In this document: piece by piece, positions 1 through 12,226 of the stretch | Numbering within the stretch: the stretch's first letter is position 1 | How the letters are laid out: every line of letters starts with the position of its first letter | NCBI RefSeq assembly: GCF_002999335.1 | Contig: NW_020312109.1 | Span: 26,655 to 90,654, forward strand | Length of the DNA: 64,000 nucleotides | Source: Cyclospora cayetanensis | Taxonomy: Eukaryota > Apicomplexa > Conoidasida > Eucoccidiorida > Eimeriidae | Reading direction: 5' to 3' | Program-made: the position numbers and the translations under genes | The notes under the pieces: model-generated | What the model was told of the DNA's origin: nothing | Databases searched by the model: none | Seen by the model: only the letters and a program-made list of their open reading frames with translations

Positions 1-254
1 CTGTCTCTCTCTGCCTCTCTCTATTTCTAGCCTCCCGCGTAGAAGCCTCACGACTCGAAATAACTCCATGCAGGCGGGCCAGCTGCGCCTGCTGGGTACG
101 CAAGCATTGCAGAAACAGAAATCGCACGAGTAGGAGCAGCTGGAGCGAGCTCCCTTGCAAGGGCGGGGATGGAAGGGGCTGGAAATTTACATGCCTCAGC
201 TGGCGAAGGACCCTTATCCTTGTGCCATTCTCTTTCCCAGTTGTGTGCTCGTAG

Positions 255-2111
255 GTAGCGATTGTAAATCCAGATCGGTTGCCCTTCACTTCGATCCCGT
301 ATCCGCTACACCCGTATGAGCGCTATCTGGAAGATCCTGAGGCGCTTGAACGTATCCCTCGCCTTTTCTGGTGCATGGGATGCTGCTGCCTGCTGCTTTC
401 TCCTGCGGCCTTTCTTCTCAACAGCCCCCAGACAGTCGTCGCACGCTACGATTCACGTGCCAGCAGCAACAGCATGAGCAGCTTTGTGGCGCTCGCAGCC
501 ACCGCTGAGAACAAGCCCCCTTCGCCAGGAGACCCTCTCGAGCAACAGCAGCAGCATCCAGAGGGGCCGAGTCAGCCGAAACATCCGCATCGGAATCCTC
601 TGTCTTCCTGCAGCAGTTGCAGCAAAGCGGAATCTGCAGGCGCGCGCAAGACACAGGAGGAGCTGCAACTGCTGCCAACGTACAAAAGTGGAAGCAGTAC
701 TGCAGGCCTCTTCAGCCTGTGGCTCGTGTACGTCCTGCTCGGCCTCTCCGTGCATCTCACCGGCATCTTTTGGGAGGCTACAGCAGCAGCACTGGTACAT
801 CCTGACTGCACTACGGATCCCGAAGCTGCAGCATTGGCTGCAGCAAGCCAGCAACAGCAGAAGCAGCAACAACAGCTAGGCACCCTAGAAGTTACCTCGA
901 TGGGGAATGGACTCATCGCTGCCGCAAATCTTCTCGGAAGAATCATGTGGGGGCTTCTTTCGGATGTGTGCAGCGCAGCCACTGCAGTGGTACGTCTGGT
1001 TTCAAGGGAACGGCGAATCAGCATGGCGGGGCCATATATATATATATATGTATCTATATATGTATATATAGCTATATATACATATATATATATACAGCAC
1101 ATAGACAATGCGTTACACAAGGCCCCTTGCCTCAAGGCAGCTTCGGCTACAGCCTGGCCTTAAGGGTTCCATCACGCAGCAAACATCTGTTTACCCATTC
1201 AGCTTAATGTAGAAACAAATACACCTGTACAAGAACACGGAGGGGCGGACAGACACATGCACAAACCACGTAGCGATGGTGATCTGGACCGCTTGTCTTG
1301 CGTGTTTGCGCTTGCCGCAGAAGGCACTCTGCTTTTCTCTGACGATCCTGTTCGGCTGCTGCACCGCTGCAGTGTACGGGCAGCTCCTGTCCGCGACTTT
1401 GTGGCTGTTTCTGTTCTATCTCTGCGTGGGGGGTCTCTCCGTCACACTACCACTGGTTAGTACGACGTCGAGTAGCGCTCAAGAGGATACATAGAAATGT
1501 CCATATACACATGTATATGTCTCTGTATATTCATATGTTGACATGCCGCATTCGCGGCAGGCCCCGTATGAAGTCATCCGCGTGTATTGCGTACTGTGTG
1601 TGAACAAAGAAAGAAGGGGTGCTGGAGGCCGAAAAAGAATCCAGTGCTTGGGGTGTGGGTTGCATGCAAATATTTGCCGAATGCATTCCTGCCTCCTTTT
1701 TTCTTCCCTTGTAGTTACATTCATGCCCCTCTCCTTGACTAGACGCAAAACAGAGGCACACGTTCTGGGCTCGTACGTGTATTGAGGCCAAAACGCAAGA
1801 AGCAAATCCACCCATCCTCTAAACGCGTTCGTAAGTAAGCAGCGTCCAGCACACCTCTGATGCATGTACGTGTGGTGTGCGTTCCGCAGGTTATTGCGGA
1901 AGTTGCCAATCCCGATGATTTCAGTTATCTCTACACGCTGGCCTACACTTCTAAACCCGCAAGTGCCTGCCTCTCCTCCCTCCTCCTGACCCTCCTCTAC
2001 CCCAGCGTGGGCCTTAGTGGCTGCACAGCATTAGCAGCGATCTCTGCCTCCCTCGCCCTTCTCCTGTGCTCCTACGTCCCTAAAGGGATGTATAGGGGTA
2101 TTGCGCTGTAG
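255..2111 (+). CDS. MFS transporter, oxalate/formate-antiporter-like (3' part)
   Basis: Likely 12-helix solute carrier in a membrane; the substrate cannot be read from sequence. Three exons fit: 255-989, 1321-1455 and 1890-2111, all phase 0, with the acceptor after ..GCTCGTAG, donors GTACGT and GTTAGT, and stop TAG at 2109. The first exon starts with VAIVNPDR and an amphipathic stretch, then a hydrophobic helix, a Gln/Ala/Ser-rich loop, a helix (LFSLWLVYVLLGLSVHL) and the MFS cytoplasmic-loop signature GRIMWGLLSD after NGLIAAANLL. The second and third exons add three to four hydrophobic helices. The low-complexity insert between helices is typical of Eimeria. The 5' part lies before the window. 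A short open stretch at 32-97 between TTCTAG and GGTACGC may be one more exon, but its phase does not join directly to 255. The first intron holds a TATA microsatellite. Confidence 0.78.
1033..1096. repeat. AT/TATATG microsatellite in MFS intron
   Basis: Run of TA dinucleotides with scattered G and C inside the intron 990-1320. It reads as Tyr-Ile-rich nonsense if translated. Confidence 0.9.
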
Positions 2112-2858
2112 AGCCGCCTGCCCGAGGGGGATTTTGGCAGTGTCATTACACTCCCTTGCGAAGGCATCTTCGCCTGCAGTGACCACCTTCTTTGCAAGCA
2201 CTGCGCCTGCTTTTGATACGTGTATTTCATCAGCCTAAATATCGGCATTACCCACGCGATGCAACTTTGTGTGGAAGGTCTCGAGGGATGGATATAGGCT
2301 GCTCGCGGTGCGAGAATCGGTGTAATTACTACGGGTTCCCTGCGTTCCAGCCTGCTGTACAGACACTGAAGGGCTGTCAGGGCTAGTGTTACGAATGAAA
2401 TTGTTAAGCTTGCGCAAAGAATAGGGAGTTTGTATGGGTAAGAGAGGGAGAGGAAAGAAAGTAGCAATAAAATGAGAGGATACATAAGGCGACCCTGGGG
2501 CCGCCTAAATACCCCGATAGGCGACACAGTGCTTTGGACATGAACCTCTGAAACAAGAGTTTCAAGACAAATATTACAAGCAGGCAGTATTGCGCCACAA
2601 AAGCCGTACAGTTAGTAAGTAGCCACGCAGAGAAAGCCCGAAAGGGAAGAAAGACGAGTCTGTGTGTGCTTCGAGAGCGGTCAGGATACCTACCTACAGA
2701 GAGACCAATAAAAGGACAGAAAACAAAGAGACGGTGAGTGCAGCGCGTTTAGATTTCAGCCTGTTTGAACTAGCGTGCGACAAAACAAGCATTATAAAAG
2801 AACGTCAAAATCAATCATACACGGAGAGGACTACATGATCGATGCTGTAACCGGATCA
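2112..2858. other. Convergent intergenic region
   Basis: Lies between the stop of the plus-strand transporter and the stop of the minus-strand secreted gene, so it should hold both 3' UTRs. I see no coding or RNA gene in it. Confidence 0.6.
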
Positions 2859-4130
2859 TTACTCAAGGAGACTTGCGGCTCCCGCCGGCTCTGGGAAGCG
2901 CCATAAATTTAAAGGTCTTTCAGGCCCCACCAGATGATGCTCCCGCGCATAGATCTCCATATAGGCCCAGAGAAGAGAGTGCTCTTCAGGGGCTAAGAGC
3001 GTCACTCCCTTGTGTGCAGAGAGTCTCAGCCTGCTTCGGTGTGCATTCACGAGGGGCCACAGAACTGCCGCCATCTCTTGCATTTCTTGCTCAGTGGGCC
3101 CCTTCATCTGGTAATGCAGTGTCATGTGGGCCCGCAGAGAGGGAAAGAGACCCCGAACAAGTTTGAGACAGAGAGGTAGAGCGAGTGGCGCCAAGCCGTT
3201 GTCACTGCCTACAGGAGCAAATGGTGGCATTGCTTGCAAGGCTGTGCGCAGCGACTCTGACCTCCCGGGAGCTGCGACTGTGTCTAACACAGCCCTCGCC
3301 ATGAACTCTAAAACAATCGGAAGATCTTCCTCTGAAAGAACGGAATGTGCAAACGCATCCGCAACACCCGCGGCGAGCTCCCGCACCTCATCATCGCTCA
3401 TGGGAGACAATCTAAACTTGGGGGCCATCAAATCATAAAAGAAGGCTACCTGTGCTCTGATGCTTTTTTCAATATGCTGCAGCTTCCCGTCTATTACTTC
3501 CAATCCCAGCAGCCCTGGCTGGGTAGTTATGTTCTTGGGCTTCAGGAGGCCCAAGGACTGCAGCTTTCTTTGAATTGCTACTTTCAGGGAAAACACAGGA
3601 AGAGCGCCATGCGGCAGCAAGCCATCCACCACCGATTGTGCAATATTGTCCTCTTCCTCTAGGATCACTTGCAGGTGCTCTGCGATTGCCGCCGAGAACT
3701 CGGAAGGTGAGAGCCTGCGCACCAAGGTGTTTTCGACTGTTAGACGCCTGTATAAAGCAGATATGTGATTTGCGGCGACCAAGCAAATGCGCCAGAGCTC
3801 GGGTTCTGTCGAGGAGAAAGCCGCACATGCGGAGAGAAGGCCTTCCTTTTCTCCGCTGTCTTTTGCGGCTGCCGAGGCAACTTGTTTCTCTGCCTCGCGT
3901 CCCACTGTGGTTCCTAGCTCTATTTCTTTCAAAAGGCTGCTGGTAAAGGCACTGGCGGTGCCAATGTGACTCGGCGAGGGAGCTGCGTCGGCTAGCTCCT
4001 GGAGGGACGGGCCGCTCCCCTCGGCGGCTGCAAACGCCAGGACAGAGAAAGCCTCCAGGAGGTGGCTGAGGCAGGAGTAACGATGCACAGAGAAAACAGA
4101 AAGAATTAATAGCAAAACAACACTCTTCAT
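2859..4130 (-). CDS. Secreted alpha-helical protein of unknown function
   Basis: Single exon, 423 aa, from the ATG at 4130 to the TAA at 2859. The frame is open 19 codons further upstream, but that part has no ATG. MKSVVLLLILSVFSV.. is a clear signal peptide with a short basic start and a hydrophobic core. After it comes a second hydrophobic stretch (HLLEAFSVLAFAAAEG) and then an all-helical, charged body without repeats, poly-Gln or a transmembrane segment. I recognise no family. The lack of low-complexity sequence is unusual beside its neighbours and suggests a constrained globular domain. It could be a parasite secretory protein (rhoptry, dense granule or vacuolar), which is inference from the signal peptide only. 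It might also be the last exon of a longer gene. Confidence 0.6.
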   Translation of the reverse strand: MKSVVLLLILSVFSVHRYSCLSHLLEAFSVLAFAAAEGSGPSLQELADAAPSPSHIGTASAFTSSLLKEIELGTTVGREAEKQVASAAAKDSGEKEGLLSACAAFSSTEPELWRICLVAANHISALYRRLTVENTLVRRLSPSEFSAAIAEHLQVILEEEDNIAQSVVDGLLPHGALPVFSLKVAIQRKLQSLGLLKPKNITTQPGLLGLEVIDGKLQHIEKSIRAQVAFFYDLMAPKFRLSPMSDDEVRELAAGVADAFAHSVLSEEDLPIVLEFMARAVLDTVAAPGRSESLRTALQAMPPFAPVGSDNGLAPLALPLCLKLVRGLFPSLRAHMTLHYQMKGPTEQEMQEMAAVLWPLVNAHRSRLRLSAHKGVTLLAPEEHSLLWAYMEIYAREHHLVGPERPLNLWRFPEPAGAASLLE

Positions 4131-4844
4131 CTTGAGGTGTGGGGCCGCCCACCCGGAGCAGCTCCCCTTCCCCCCCCCCACTCCCACTCTGTTGCCCGAT
4201 TGAAAGGCGCTGTGCTCAACTCACTACTAAAGCATGCCCAATCGGCCGAAGCAATCTCACATAAGCTTCGTAGAAGTCGGAACAGGATAGACAAGAACGG
4301 GTGAATTAGACGCTAAGGGACGAGGCCCTTCAGCTTTGTGGGGCTGCAACAGCCCCAGTCGCCTCTTCAAGCCGCCACAGGCTTCGTTTGCAAGAAAAAG
4401 CGCTTGTCTCCTTAGCTGTGGGTTGAACAAAAGGGGAACCGCCAGAAGAACCCAACGCTGCGCTTCACTATAATCCTAGGACATACACACGCAGACAGAC
4501 CAAAAATACAAACCGGCATGCAGACAGTCAGACAGGTACGCAGAGCGGGGGATGAAACAAGTACTGAACTACGGGGCAAATACTTTTCTTTTGGTGGCTG
4601 TACCACACATCGGCGCCGTGCGGCTTTTGATGTACTCGGATACTACCTGCCGCCTTTTTCGTCATCTGTGCCTGCGAGATGGCTCCAATGGACGAAAAGG
4701 AAGCAGAAATTGAGGAAAAACCCCATAATAATAGGTGCCGAAAGACCCCTTAAGGACTCAGAAAGCGCATTATGTAGCGGGGCCAAGGATTGTGGAAGAA
4801 TTGACTGTTGGAGTGCCTGCTCGTGTATCTTCTATGCATTGCAG

Positions 4845-5010
4845 AGTACTGCTAGCTCAGTACTGCAAGATGCAGTGTTGTGTTCGTGTGCGTTATATGT
4901 TGTTATGTGCAACTAGCTGTGGATGCACGGAGGGCTTAGAGGGTAGAGCTACGCGCACCCCAGTTTTCCTGCCCTCTTATCGGAATCTTGCGGGGCACGG
5001 GTAAGGGAAG
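4845..5010 (+). repeat. Dispersed LTR-like repeat, copy 1
   Basis: Shares a block around TATGTGCAACTAGCTGTGGA and a downstream CGGAGGGCTTAGAGGG block with copies near 11.0, 23.6, 24.9, 28.2, 56.1 and 56.7 kb. The copies are strongly diverged. Confidence 0.6.
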
Positions 5011-5639
5011 GAAGGAGCCCCTTTGAAAGGACTTTCTTAGCTTGCCGTTGAGTGTTATAGAGTCTAGAGTAAAACCTTTCTTTGCGAAGACCTTAGATGG
5101 AGAGGTACACTTTGGGGTTTCCTCTACATGCCACCTGCTAGAGGGTAGAAGAGATCGTTAGATCACTAGGAAAAGAAATTATGCGGTTTGCCTTCCTGCG
5201 CACTAGAGCACTAGCTATGCCGCTTCTCTCCTCTTATCCAGGAACCTTGTGGATGAGAACGGCAGAGAAGGAGAAGAGGATGGAGGTATATGAGGGAAAG
5301 CACTCGAGAACTTTCGATTGAAATTGTATTGGGCTTTTGACTATGAAAGGTCTCCCTGTGAGAGCGAAGAAGAGGAAGCGATACACATTAGAGCCATTCG
5401 CAGAGAGGACACGTAGAATAACAGGTCATTGTAGACTGCCTCCTTTATGGCCCCACAGGGAGAGACCTTACTAGCTCCAGACTCGGTACGAAACAGAATT
5501 AAAGGCACGTTTGCCTCGACCCAAAAGCACGCTCCTGTTCGTAACTTCGCCTCTCAGGGTTTCGCCATGGGAGACAGGGGCATGAAAAGGGCGCCTCACA
5601 GAACGCCGTGAGGACTTTGACCATCAACAGCCAGCTCCA

Positions 5640-5930
5640 CATAGCAACTAGCGCACAGGCATATAACATTGATTCGTTTAGTCTTAAGATGACTTCTCTC
5701 CAAGAATTAGTACCCATAAACACCGAAGCCAAATGGTGGGATGTTGACTTATTCTTAAGTAGGTGTATTTGGTCAAGTACAAAGTGCACATGTGTAGCTC
5801 TTAGCCCGTTGCAGAGAGGCTCAACGCCACGTAACAACAACGCAATAGCCTAGAGGGATGCGCAAAAACCTTAAAAAGACAGTAGCGAATCTACGAGATA
5901 AAACACACCTTGCGGGAGAAATGAAAAGCA
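5640..5930 (-). pseudogene. Ty3/gypsy-type RNase H relic
   Basis: Minus-strand translation gives EPLCNGLRATHVHFVLDQ followed by LLKNKSTSHHLASVFM. This matches the end of the retroelement RNase H domain, where a Glu-Pro-Leu..Gly-Leu-Arg segment is followed by a Thr-Asp-His/Gln motif, a Leu-Lys-Asn-Lys run and Ser-x-Arg-Leu-Ala-Arg-Trp. Stops and frame changes lie upstream, and the expected catalytic Thr-Asp is degraded. No intact polyprotein surrounds it, so it is a dead fragment. The match is by eye. Confidence 0.5.
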
Positions 5931-6561
5931 AGTAGCGATAGAGTGTGTCGCTCGTTCTCCAGCCCTCCAAAGCCAGTCCTCCTTCAAAGCTCTTGAAATA
6001 TCTAACGAAATTCCCTGAATGCCGAAAGTGCGCCCCTCTGAAGCAGACTGCAACAGTGGTCCGAGTCCACAGGAGCGCGCACGGGTTTAAGCGGGACATA
6101 AGATATATACCACTACACAACGCGAAATGCCCCTGACAACTTGAAAATGTCACCAAAGAGTATTTGCAGGCCCCATGGAAGCATACACCACGGTTCCCGA
6201 GGCATTCGCTAAGGTCGGTGTTTCCCAGGGGCCTTAAGCATGCTGTGCTGCTGCCCTTGGAATTGATGCAGAGACTGCCCCTCTAGAGCCCTGGCAGATG
6301 CTTCCGTGGGAAAGGGTGGGGTATGCCAGACAGCTCCTCTGCCTCCGGCTTTCGTATGTGGCAATGAGCACATATATATACTCATTAGTGGATTAGTGCG
6401 TTGTAGAGGGGTATGGCGCACAAGACAGATGTCCATTGCCTGACTCCCCTTTCAAATTCATGCGCTCTAAATGCCTCACTCTCCACGTGAAGCTCCCAAC
6501 AACGTTTGATTTGACGTCGCCACACATGGGCTCAGACATTTCAAAGAAAGTGGCCCCTCTC

Positions 6562-9347
6562 CTAAGGGCTGGCCCCCACTGTGCGGGGACCCAGCTCGAT
6601 GTCAAGCCAGCCATCTGAAGTGTCTGCTATGGCGTCTACCGCTTGGGGAGCAGCTTGTCTGTTTTCCGCTGCTACCGAAACTCCTGCTGCCACGTTGGCT
6701 GACGGTGTTCCAGGGCCAGCTCCGAAGGCTTCGCCTGCTGAATGCGCAGCGATAGCTTGTGCCGTAGCTGCTATGCTTGGTGCGTACGGCATCTCTATTG
6801 CGTCTGCCGTTGGTCTTCGCAGTGATCCCACCGGGGAAAGGTTGCAGTCGTTAGTGAGTCTGGTGCTGACGAGTCCCTGACCGGCTAAGACACTGTGAAT
6901 GTCTTTTTTGCAGTTCGGGCAGGTTAGCCTCCTCTCAAACCACTGAAAGAGACAGGTACGGTGGAAGGCATGACGGCACTCGGGAAGACGGACTGCCGCG
7001 TCCCCCTCCTGCAACATCTCCTGGCAGATGCTGCAGCCCAGAAGGACCAAGGGACTACCCTGTTCTACGTTCTGGAAAAACGGCAAGACCCAACAGAGAC
7101 ATCGGCACACACACACACACATACAGGCACGATGAGAAGGCCAACGCGGGTAAAAGAATCCGGTGCAAGGGGAGGCGCGGCAAGGGCACAGCAAACGATA
7201 CAGTTCATTCCGATACACAAATCAATGAGCTCTTTCAGCTCTGCACATTCGTTCACTGCTGGCTGTTTTCTAAGGTCTGTTCTGGTAGCCATTTCATGTG
7301 TATCCGCACCTCTACATTCATGCATGCCTTCACGAGCTCCATTTTGGCATTGTGCTCCTCCTGGAGAACCCGTCGAGCTTCTCGTGCAAGCCTTTGTTGG
7401 GTGTCATCCCACGCTTCTTGTGAAGGTACCAAGCTCCCGGTGGGAAGCCCGAAAGGGATGTTTCCCCATTGGAGGAGCATGAGGATCAGAAAGAAGCCGC
7501 AAGCAGCGAAGAGAAAAGCAATGGCAGCCAGCAGCCTTCTCTCACGCTCTAGATAGGTGGCGATCTCTGCCGTGGTCGAGAGTGGCAGAAGCGATTTCAG
7601 CTCATCCAGATCAGTGGGGAGGGGTGACACAGGCAAGTGAACGTAAAAGAGATTTACAATTAGCAAAATATCGCCAATGGCCCACAGCAAACATAACATG
7701 AACAGGGAATTCAGCAGCTGTGTAGGCCGCAGCAAACAGGAGCGCCGCGAGAAGCCAGCACCAGGAGAAGGAACTGAGGCAGGAGGCGAAGATGCCAACG
7801 CAGAAGAAGCTGTCAGCGAGCTCAAAGCATGCCGCCCAGCAGCAGAAGAAGGAGACGAAGAAGAAGTCAAGTGACCATGAGCCTCGATACACGAGGTTCC
7901 GCCGAGGAAGAAGCCAAGGGGAAAGAGACAAACAGCGCCGCAAAACATGCCGCACACAAACCAACTCGAGCTCCCTGCGCGAACACCACAACCCCACTCT
8001 CTATACCACAGACCCTACACCACAAGCCACAGCCGCCAACTCCCCCAACTCCAGACCCTAAACACGCACACCGACCCCCACACTACCACTCGTTACCTAC
8101 TTCACCCCACATTCCAGGAAACTCTGATGCCTCGTCCACAATCTACGCAGACTATAGATGCAGCCCTAAGCCCCCGCTGACTGGAAAGCTACACGAAGAA
8201 CCCCCCCTTTAAACGACAATCGCAACATTGGCTTCATCATATTGGAAATCCTGGAGAGCCGCTGCCCTGAAGTTTATAAGGCCTTAGACGGCGAACGCAT
8301 GCTACGCCCACAACACAGTGTAAAGCCTGCTTTTTAGCTTCTTAAGTGCGCACGAAAAGCTGCATTGAAGCACGGATGTTCTGGTAATGCTTGCAAAAAT
8401 GATTTTGTGTGACGCACCCCTATCATGCCAAACCCTGAACAATTTGTGACGCCTTCAAGGGCAAAGGGCATAGAGCATATATATATATACAGATATTCCC
8501 TTACCTGCGTATGGAGCTCTAAAGGTGTATGTGTTGGAAAGAATAATCTCGAGATGCAGCTGCCCCCCCAGAATCCACAGAAGCGAATGGCGAGGCCACA
8601 ATATCACACCACAAGCCGCTGCGGGAAGCAGAGACAAATGGGCTCCCCAGTAGACCTAGCGCACAAAGCAGAGCAATTATTAGAGCGCGCACGAGTCTTT
8701 CGTCATGAGGCCAAAGCCCCCATCCGGTGACCTCCTCCAGAGGGGCCCTGATGGCTTACGCGTGACAGAAAGAAGACGAGGAAGATGAAGGGGGCAACCG
8801 TGGCTAAGGAAACGAGGGCTTTCAGCCTGGCTGCAGGCGAGCGCATGCATCTGCAGAAGGACCTCCTTCTAAGAGGCCAGTGGCAGCACCAACAGCCACT
8901 GGCCGTGGGGACAGTCAGCGCCTGAGAGAGGGCAGTGCCCGCAGGCAGCAGCAAGACAGGAAGCGAGACAACCTCAGGCCATAACAAGTGGCTCCCCAGA
9001 AGGGCTGGGAGGAGCAGCAACCCTGTCAACACCACACCGCTGTACCGCACCAACTCGATGCCCTCCGAGGCAACGAACGCGCGCTGAGAGGAGCGCAGAC
9101 CGGAGGAAGTGCGAACAGGGGGCCCCGAGGAAGAGGCCCTCTGCGACGTCCTTCCTCTGGAGGAGCGCCACTGCTGCGCACGCACCAGTGGGGGCCCCCG
9201 GGGGCCCCCACTGAGAGAGGAGTTGCTGCTGGTGGCGGGTTGCTGGAGTGCGCTGGGGGGGGGCCCCGCTGCCGTTTCCAAGGAAGCCAGTGAGGTGCCT
9301 CGGGGAAGCGCTGCCACGGAAGCGGCGAATGCAGCAGGAGCTGCCAT
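6562..9347 (-). CDS. Multi-spanning membrane RING-H2 E3 ubiquitin ligase
   Basis: Four exons: 9347-8760, 8655-8505, 7773-7310 and 7071-6562. Phases close exactly and give about 570 aa. The first exon holds a Ser/Pro/Arg-rich head, a helix in GVVLTGLLLLPALLG and a last helix ATVAPFIFLVFFLS. The second adds LSLLPAAACGVILWP. The third adds LFMLCLLWAIGDILLIVNLF and LLAAIAFLFAACGFFLILML, then a charged coiled-coil linker. The last exon carries a RING-H2 finger, CSICQEML..ECRHAFHRTCLFQWF..CPNC, with ligands C-x2-C, C-x-H-x2-H-x2-C and C-x2-C, followed by a disordered tail. It probably ubiquitinates substrates at an internal membrane, with the finger in the cytosol. The exon 3 donor may be GTAGAG at 7315 instead of GTGCGG, and the exon 3 acceptor may lie slightly upstream; both keep the frame. 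Substrates and exact subfamily are unknown. Confidence 0.83.
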
Positions 9348-10742
9348 CCTAGGACGCAGCGGCGAGACTCTCAGTCCACGAGCCTCAGCACGAGCTGCAC
9401 CAGGGGCAGCAGCTACCTTCTGTGGAAATGAAAGCTCATGCGGACAGGTCCCCTCACCCCATGCTCCGCGAAAAAGCCAGAAGGCAGCCGTTTCTGCTTG
9501 CCTCGGCGGGAGAGCACAGAGGGCCACAAGGCTTTGGCTGCTCCTCCCCTTTCAGAGAGGCTGCTCAGGGCAGGCCCGTGCAGGTCTTTACGCAGAATAT
9601 GTGAGCACGGGGAATCAAACGCTCTATAAATGCACTGTCTGTTTGTTTTAAGGGTGTGGAGGCCCTAAGGGGAAGAGCTGGGGGGCCCTCATTAACAGAA
9701 CCAGTGGCCCGCAACAGTGGACTCGATGCTGCGTTGCAACAGCAGGGGGTAGTTTGTCGTGTTGTGGTCCTTTGCGGATGCTGCTCTTGCTCATGTTGCT
9801 GTGGTTGGAGGAGCAAAACGAGTGACTGAAGAGGGTCAGAAATGGTTTGGAGGTGCCGCAGAGGAAGGCTACCGCAGACCATCGCCGTGGCTGCCCTGCT
9901 AGTACTGCTGTTGCTGCTGTGGCCGCTGTGCAGTTGGTCTACTTCGCGTAGACGTATGCTGCTGCTGCTGCTGTTGCTGCACGATATCGAGAGTAAGAAC
10001 AAGAATCACACTCGATTCTTCACTGCTTTTCACGCAATAGTCGTCGAAAGAAGGCCGAATTCCAGGGGAGCAGTAGTTCAGTGGGTTCTCCCCTCGTTCG
10101 GGTCGCTGGTGCCCTCGCTGCATACTTCTGCTCCTCCTACTCGGCCCTTGAAGTACACACATCCGCCTTTGAATGGAACTCTTAAAGAAGTAAATCTAAT
10201 TCCGAGAGATGCGTTGTGCCTCCCATAAACAAGCCCAAGGGGCACGAGTTTTCAGACAGATACACTCGTATGAATGACCAGTCCACATAATCCATCGCAC
10301 CCTGCTGTCTAAACTGGCATCTTGCCCTTTGCAGACTACAAACAAGACCAAAAGCAGCCACTGCATTACTGATCCTATGAGGGGCCCTTCCTTGTGGGCG
10401 GCTTCTTATCACAGACGTACTGCGCGCATTTCGGAGTCACCCGAAAATAACTGCCGAAACCTTCTGGTCTCCGGACTATACACCCAAGAAGCTGAAACAA
10501 AAAGTCTGAAATTGCTGCTGTGTGAATAGCCTCCGCATGAAGCGACTAAGATTAGTCCGTCCGAACATCGGCCCTGACTCGAAGGCGCTCCAACGGTTCT
10601 CCCCGCTTGCAACCAGGCTATTTGGGTGTATATTTCTTTTAATCCCCTCTGCTTAGAACTAAAGACCTTAGACCCAAAGTCTGGCTAAGCTTCTGGCAGT
10701 TTTGCAAAACCTTGGCAAACGAAGTGCAGGGCGTGTTCAGCT

Positions 10743-10946
10743 GTGCTGCAATATCTGCCCAAGGCACTCCTGAAGTATGCGCACACTAGGGGTACACTGC
10801 ACACGACGCTGCCGGTTCTACGACCCATGCTACTTGTACCTGCCCTGAAACTTTTTGATTCTCCTGCTGCTACTTTGTTGCCGCATGCAGACGCTCCTTG
10901 CGGTGGCCTAAGAGCTGTACTTTGGAACTTTCTTTCCCTTCACTAG
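10743..10946 (+). pseudogene. Possible retroelement RT/RNase H junction relic
   Basis: The translation contains ALKLFDSPAATLLPHADAP followed by GLRAVLW. This resembles the Ty3/gypsy segment in which a Phe-Asp-Pro stretch leads to the first RNase H aspartate and Gly-x-Gly-Ala-Val-Leu. It directly precedes a copy of the LTR-like repeat. Short and degenerate. Confidence 0.3.
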
Positions 10947-10967
10947 TACAATTTAATTGAGATTTGA

Positions 10968-11200
10968 TAAAAACTCGAGTACTTCATTTGGTTAGTCGTA
11001 TATCTTGTCAATTGCAGAAAGTGTTCATTCAACAAAATAAGAAGCATTGTTGTGTACACGTGCGGTATATGTTGCTATATGCAACTAGCAGTAAATTCTC
11101 GGAGTGCATGAAGGCTGCATCAACGCACAAACTAGCTACCCCTCTCCCCTCACGTCGAAAGCCTAAGGCGAGCGGCGGGGGAAAGGGGAGCTCTTAAAAA
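10968..11200 (+). repeat. Dispersed LTR-like repeat, copy 2
   Basis: Contains CATTTGGTTAGTCGTATATC, AATAAGAAGCATTGTTGTGT and TATATGCAACTAGCAGT. The first two blocks recur in inverted orientation at 24780-24965, so this is the best-preserved pair of the family. Confidence 0.65.
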
Positions 11201-11692
11201 ATGACGCTTATTAACTTCCTGTGTTTAAGTTTTTTATTGGATTTGTGGCTTATTGTCTCGCAGTTGAGACTTTAGAGGGAGCGTTACAACTAGCGCTCTC
11301 ATTCCTACATTGTGCGGAAATGCATTTATGAGCTTGGTAGTGTTGCGATGTATCATCAAATGGCGAGAACCGCGCGCGGTAAGCAGGGCGAAAGCGGAAC
11401 GAATAAATATTTCTGCTGCCGTACAACAGAGCAGCGGGGTTCATGGACAGCCGGAACTCCCGAGCTCACATGCAAGACTGGTGCTGGTGCTGCTCTTTCA
11501 GCAGCTTCCTGCAACAGCGGAAGCTATAAACAAAATCCGGGAGCATATGCAGATGTAGAAATATACACATATACAAATTGCACAAAGGGGCTCAGGAGAG
11601 ACTGCACGGTATTCCTCGTAAGTGTTTGTACAGTGAAATGCGCCCACACGACTGCAACCAACGACCGTACCTGAGGCGTGCGCAGACCTGGG

Positions 11693-11720
11693 GTGCATGC
11701 ATGCATGCATGCATGCATGC
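11693..11720. repeat. (TGCA)n microsatellite
   Basis: Seven uninterrupted ATGC/TGCA units. Confidence 0.95.
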
Positions 11721-12226
11721 CGATATGTCCCCACCGAGTATGCGCATCCATACACAATGGCTGGCTCAGGTGTCAATACATACACCTCGAGTGCGTGTGC
11801 ATGCATGCGCCCCCTGAAGAGTCGCCGCAACTAGCCGCCCTTGGCGTTTGGCGGAATGCATCCACGAGCCCTCAATTCGAGTGGCATTACAAATATAGAA
11901 AAGGAGGGGAGTGCGAAAGCATGGACCTGAGGTGAACATTACGCAGCTTAGGTGTGTATGGGTGTCTGCAACCCTGAGATGGCTTGGGGTTCAACCACTG
12001 CACACTTCAGCTGCATAATGAACCGTTTACATACCTAGTAATCTGGTGAGGCGTGTTATTACGCCGCAAACCAATGCAAAATGAATAGATACTGCTGGAA
12101 TGGATGGAAGCCCATTGCGAGGCGGATACACTTGCAGTAGTAAGACTTGCCAGCTCTTGCTGGCCTCGTTGCTGCTGCTGCTGCCTCAGCAGCACAACAC
12201 AGCCACGCACAGGTTTGTCTGGGTGC

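Larger units (their letters stand above)
4131..6561. other. Gene-free block with retroelement relics
   Basis: AT-richer, stop-dense sequence between the secreted gene and the RING gene. It contains one copy of the dispersed LTR-like repeat (4845-5010) and an RNase H relic on the minus strand (5640-5930). I see no intact gene. Confidence 0.6.
9348..12226. other. Intergenic block with CTG tracts and relics
   Basis: Holds short CTG/CAG-rich stretches near 9.9 kb (open on both strands only because of the repeat), an element relic at 10743-10946, a copy of the dispersed repeat at 10968-11200 and a TGCA microsatellite at 11693-11720. No supported gene. Confidence 0.5.

Noticed and set aside
9565..10228. 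Open frames on both strands near 9.6-10.2 kb, including a plus-strand Leu-rich frame with an ATG at 9842
   Set aside because: The hydrophobic run comes from CTG repeats. No domain, splice support or conserved neighbour sequence.
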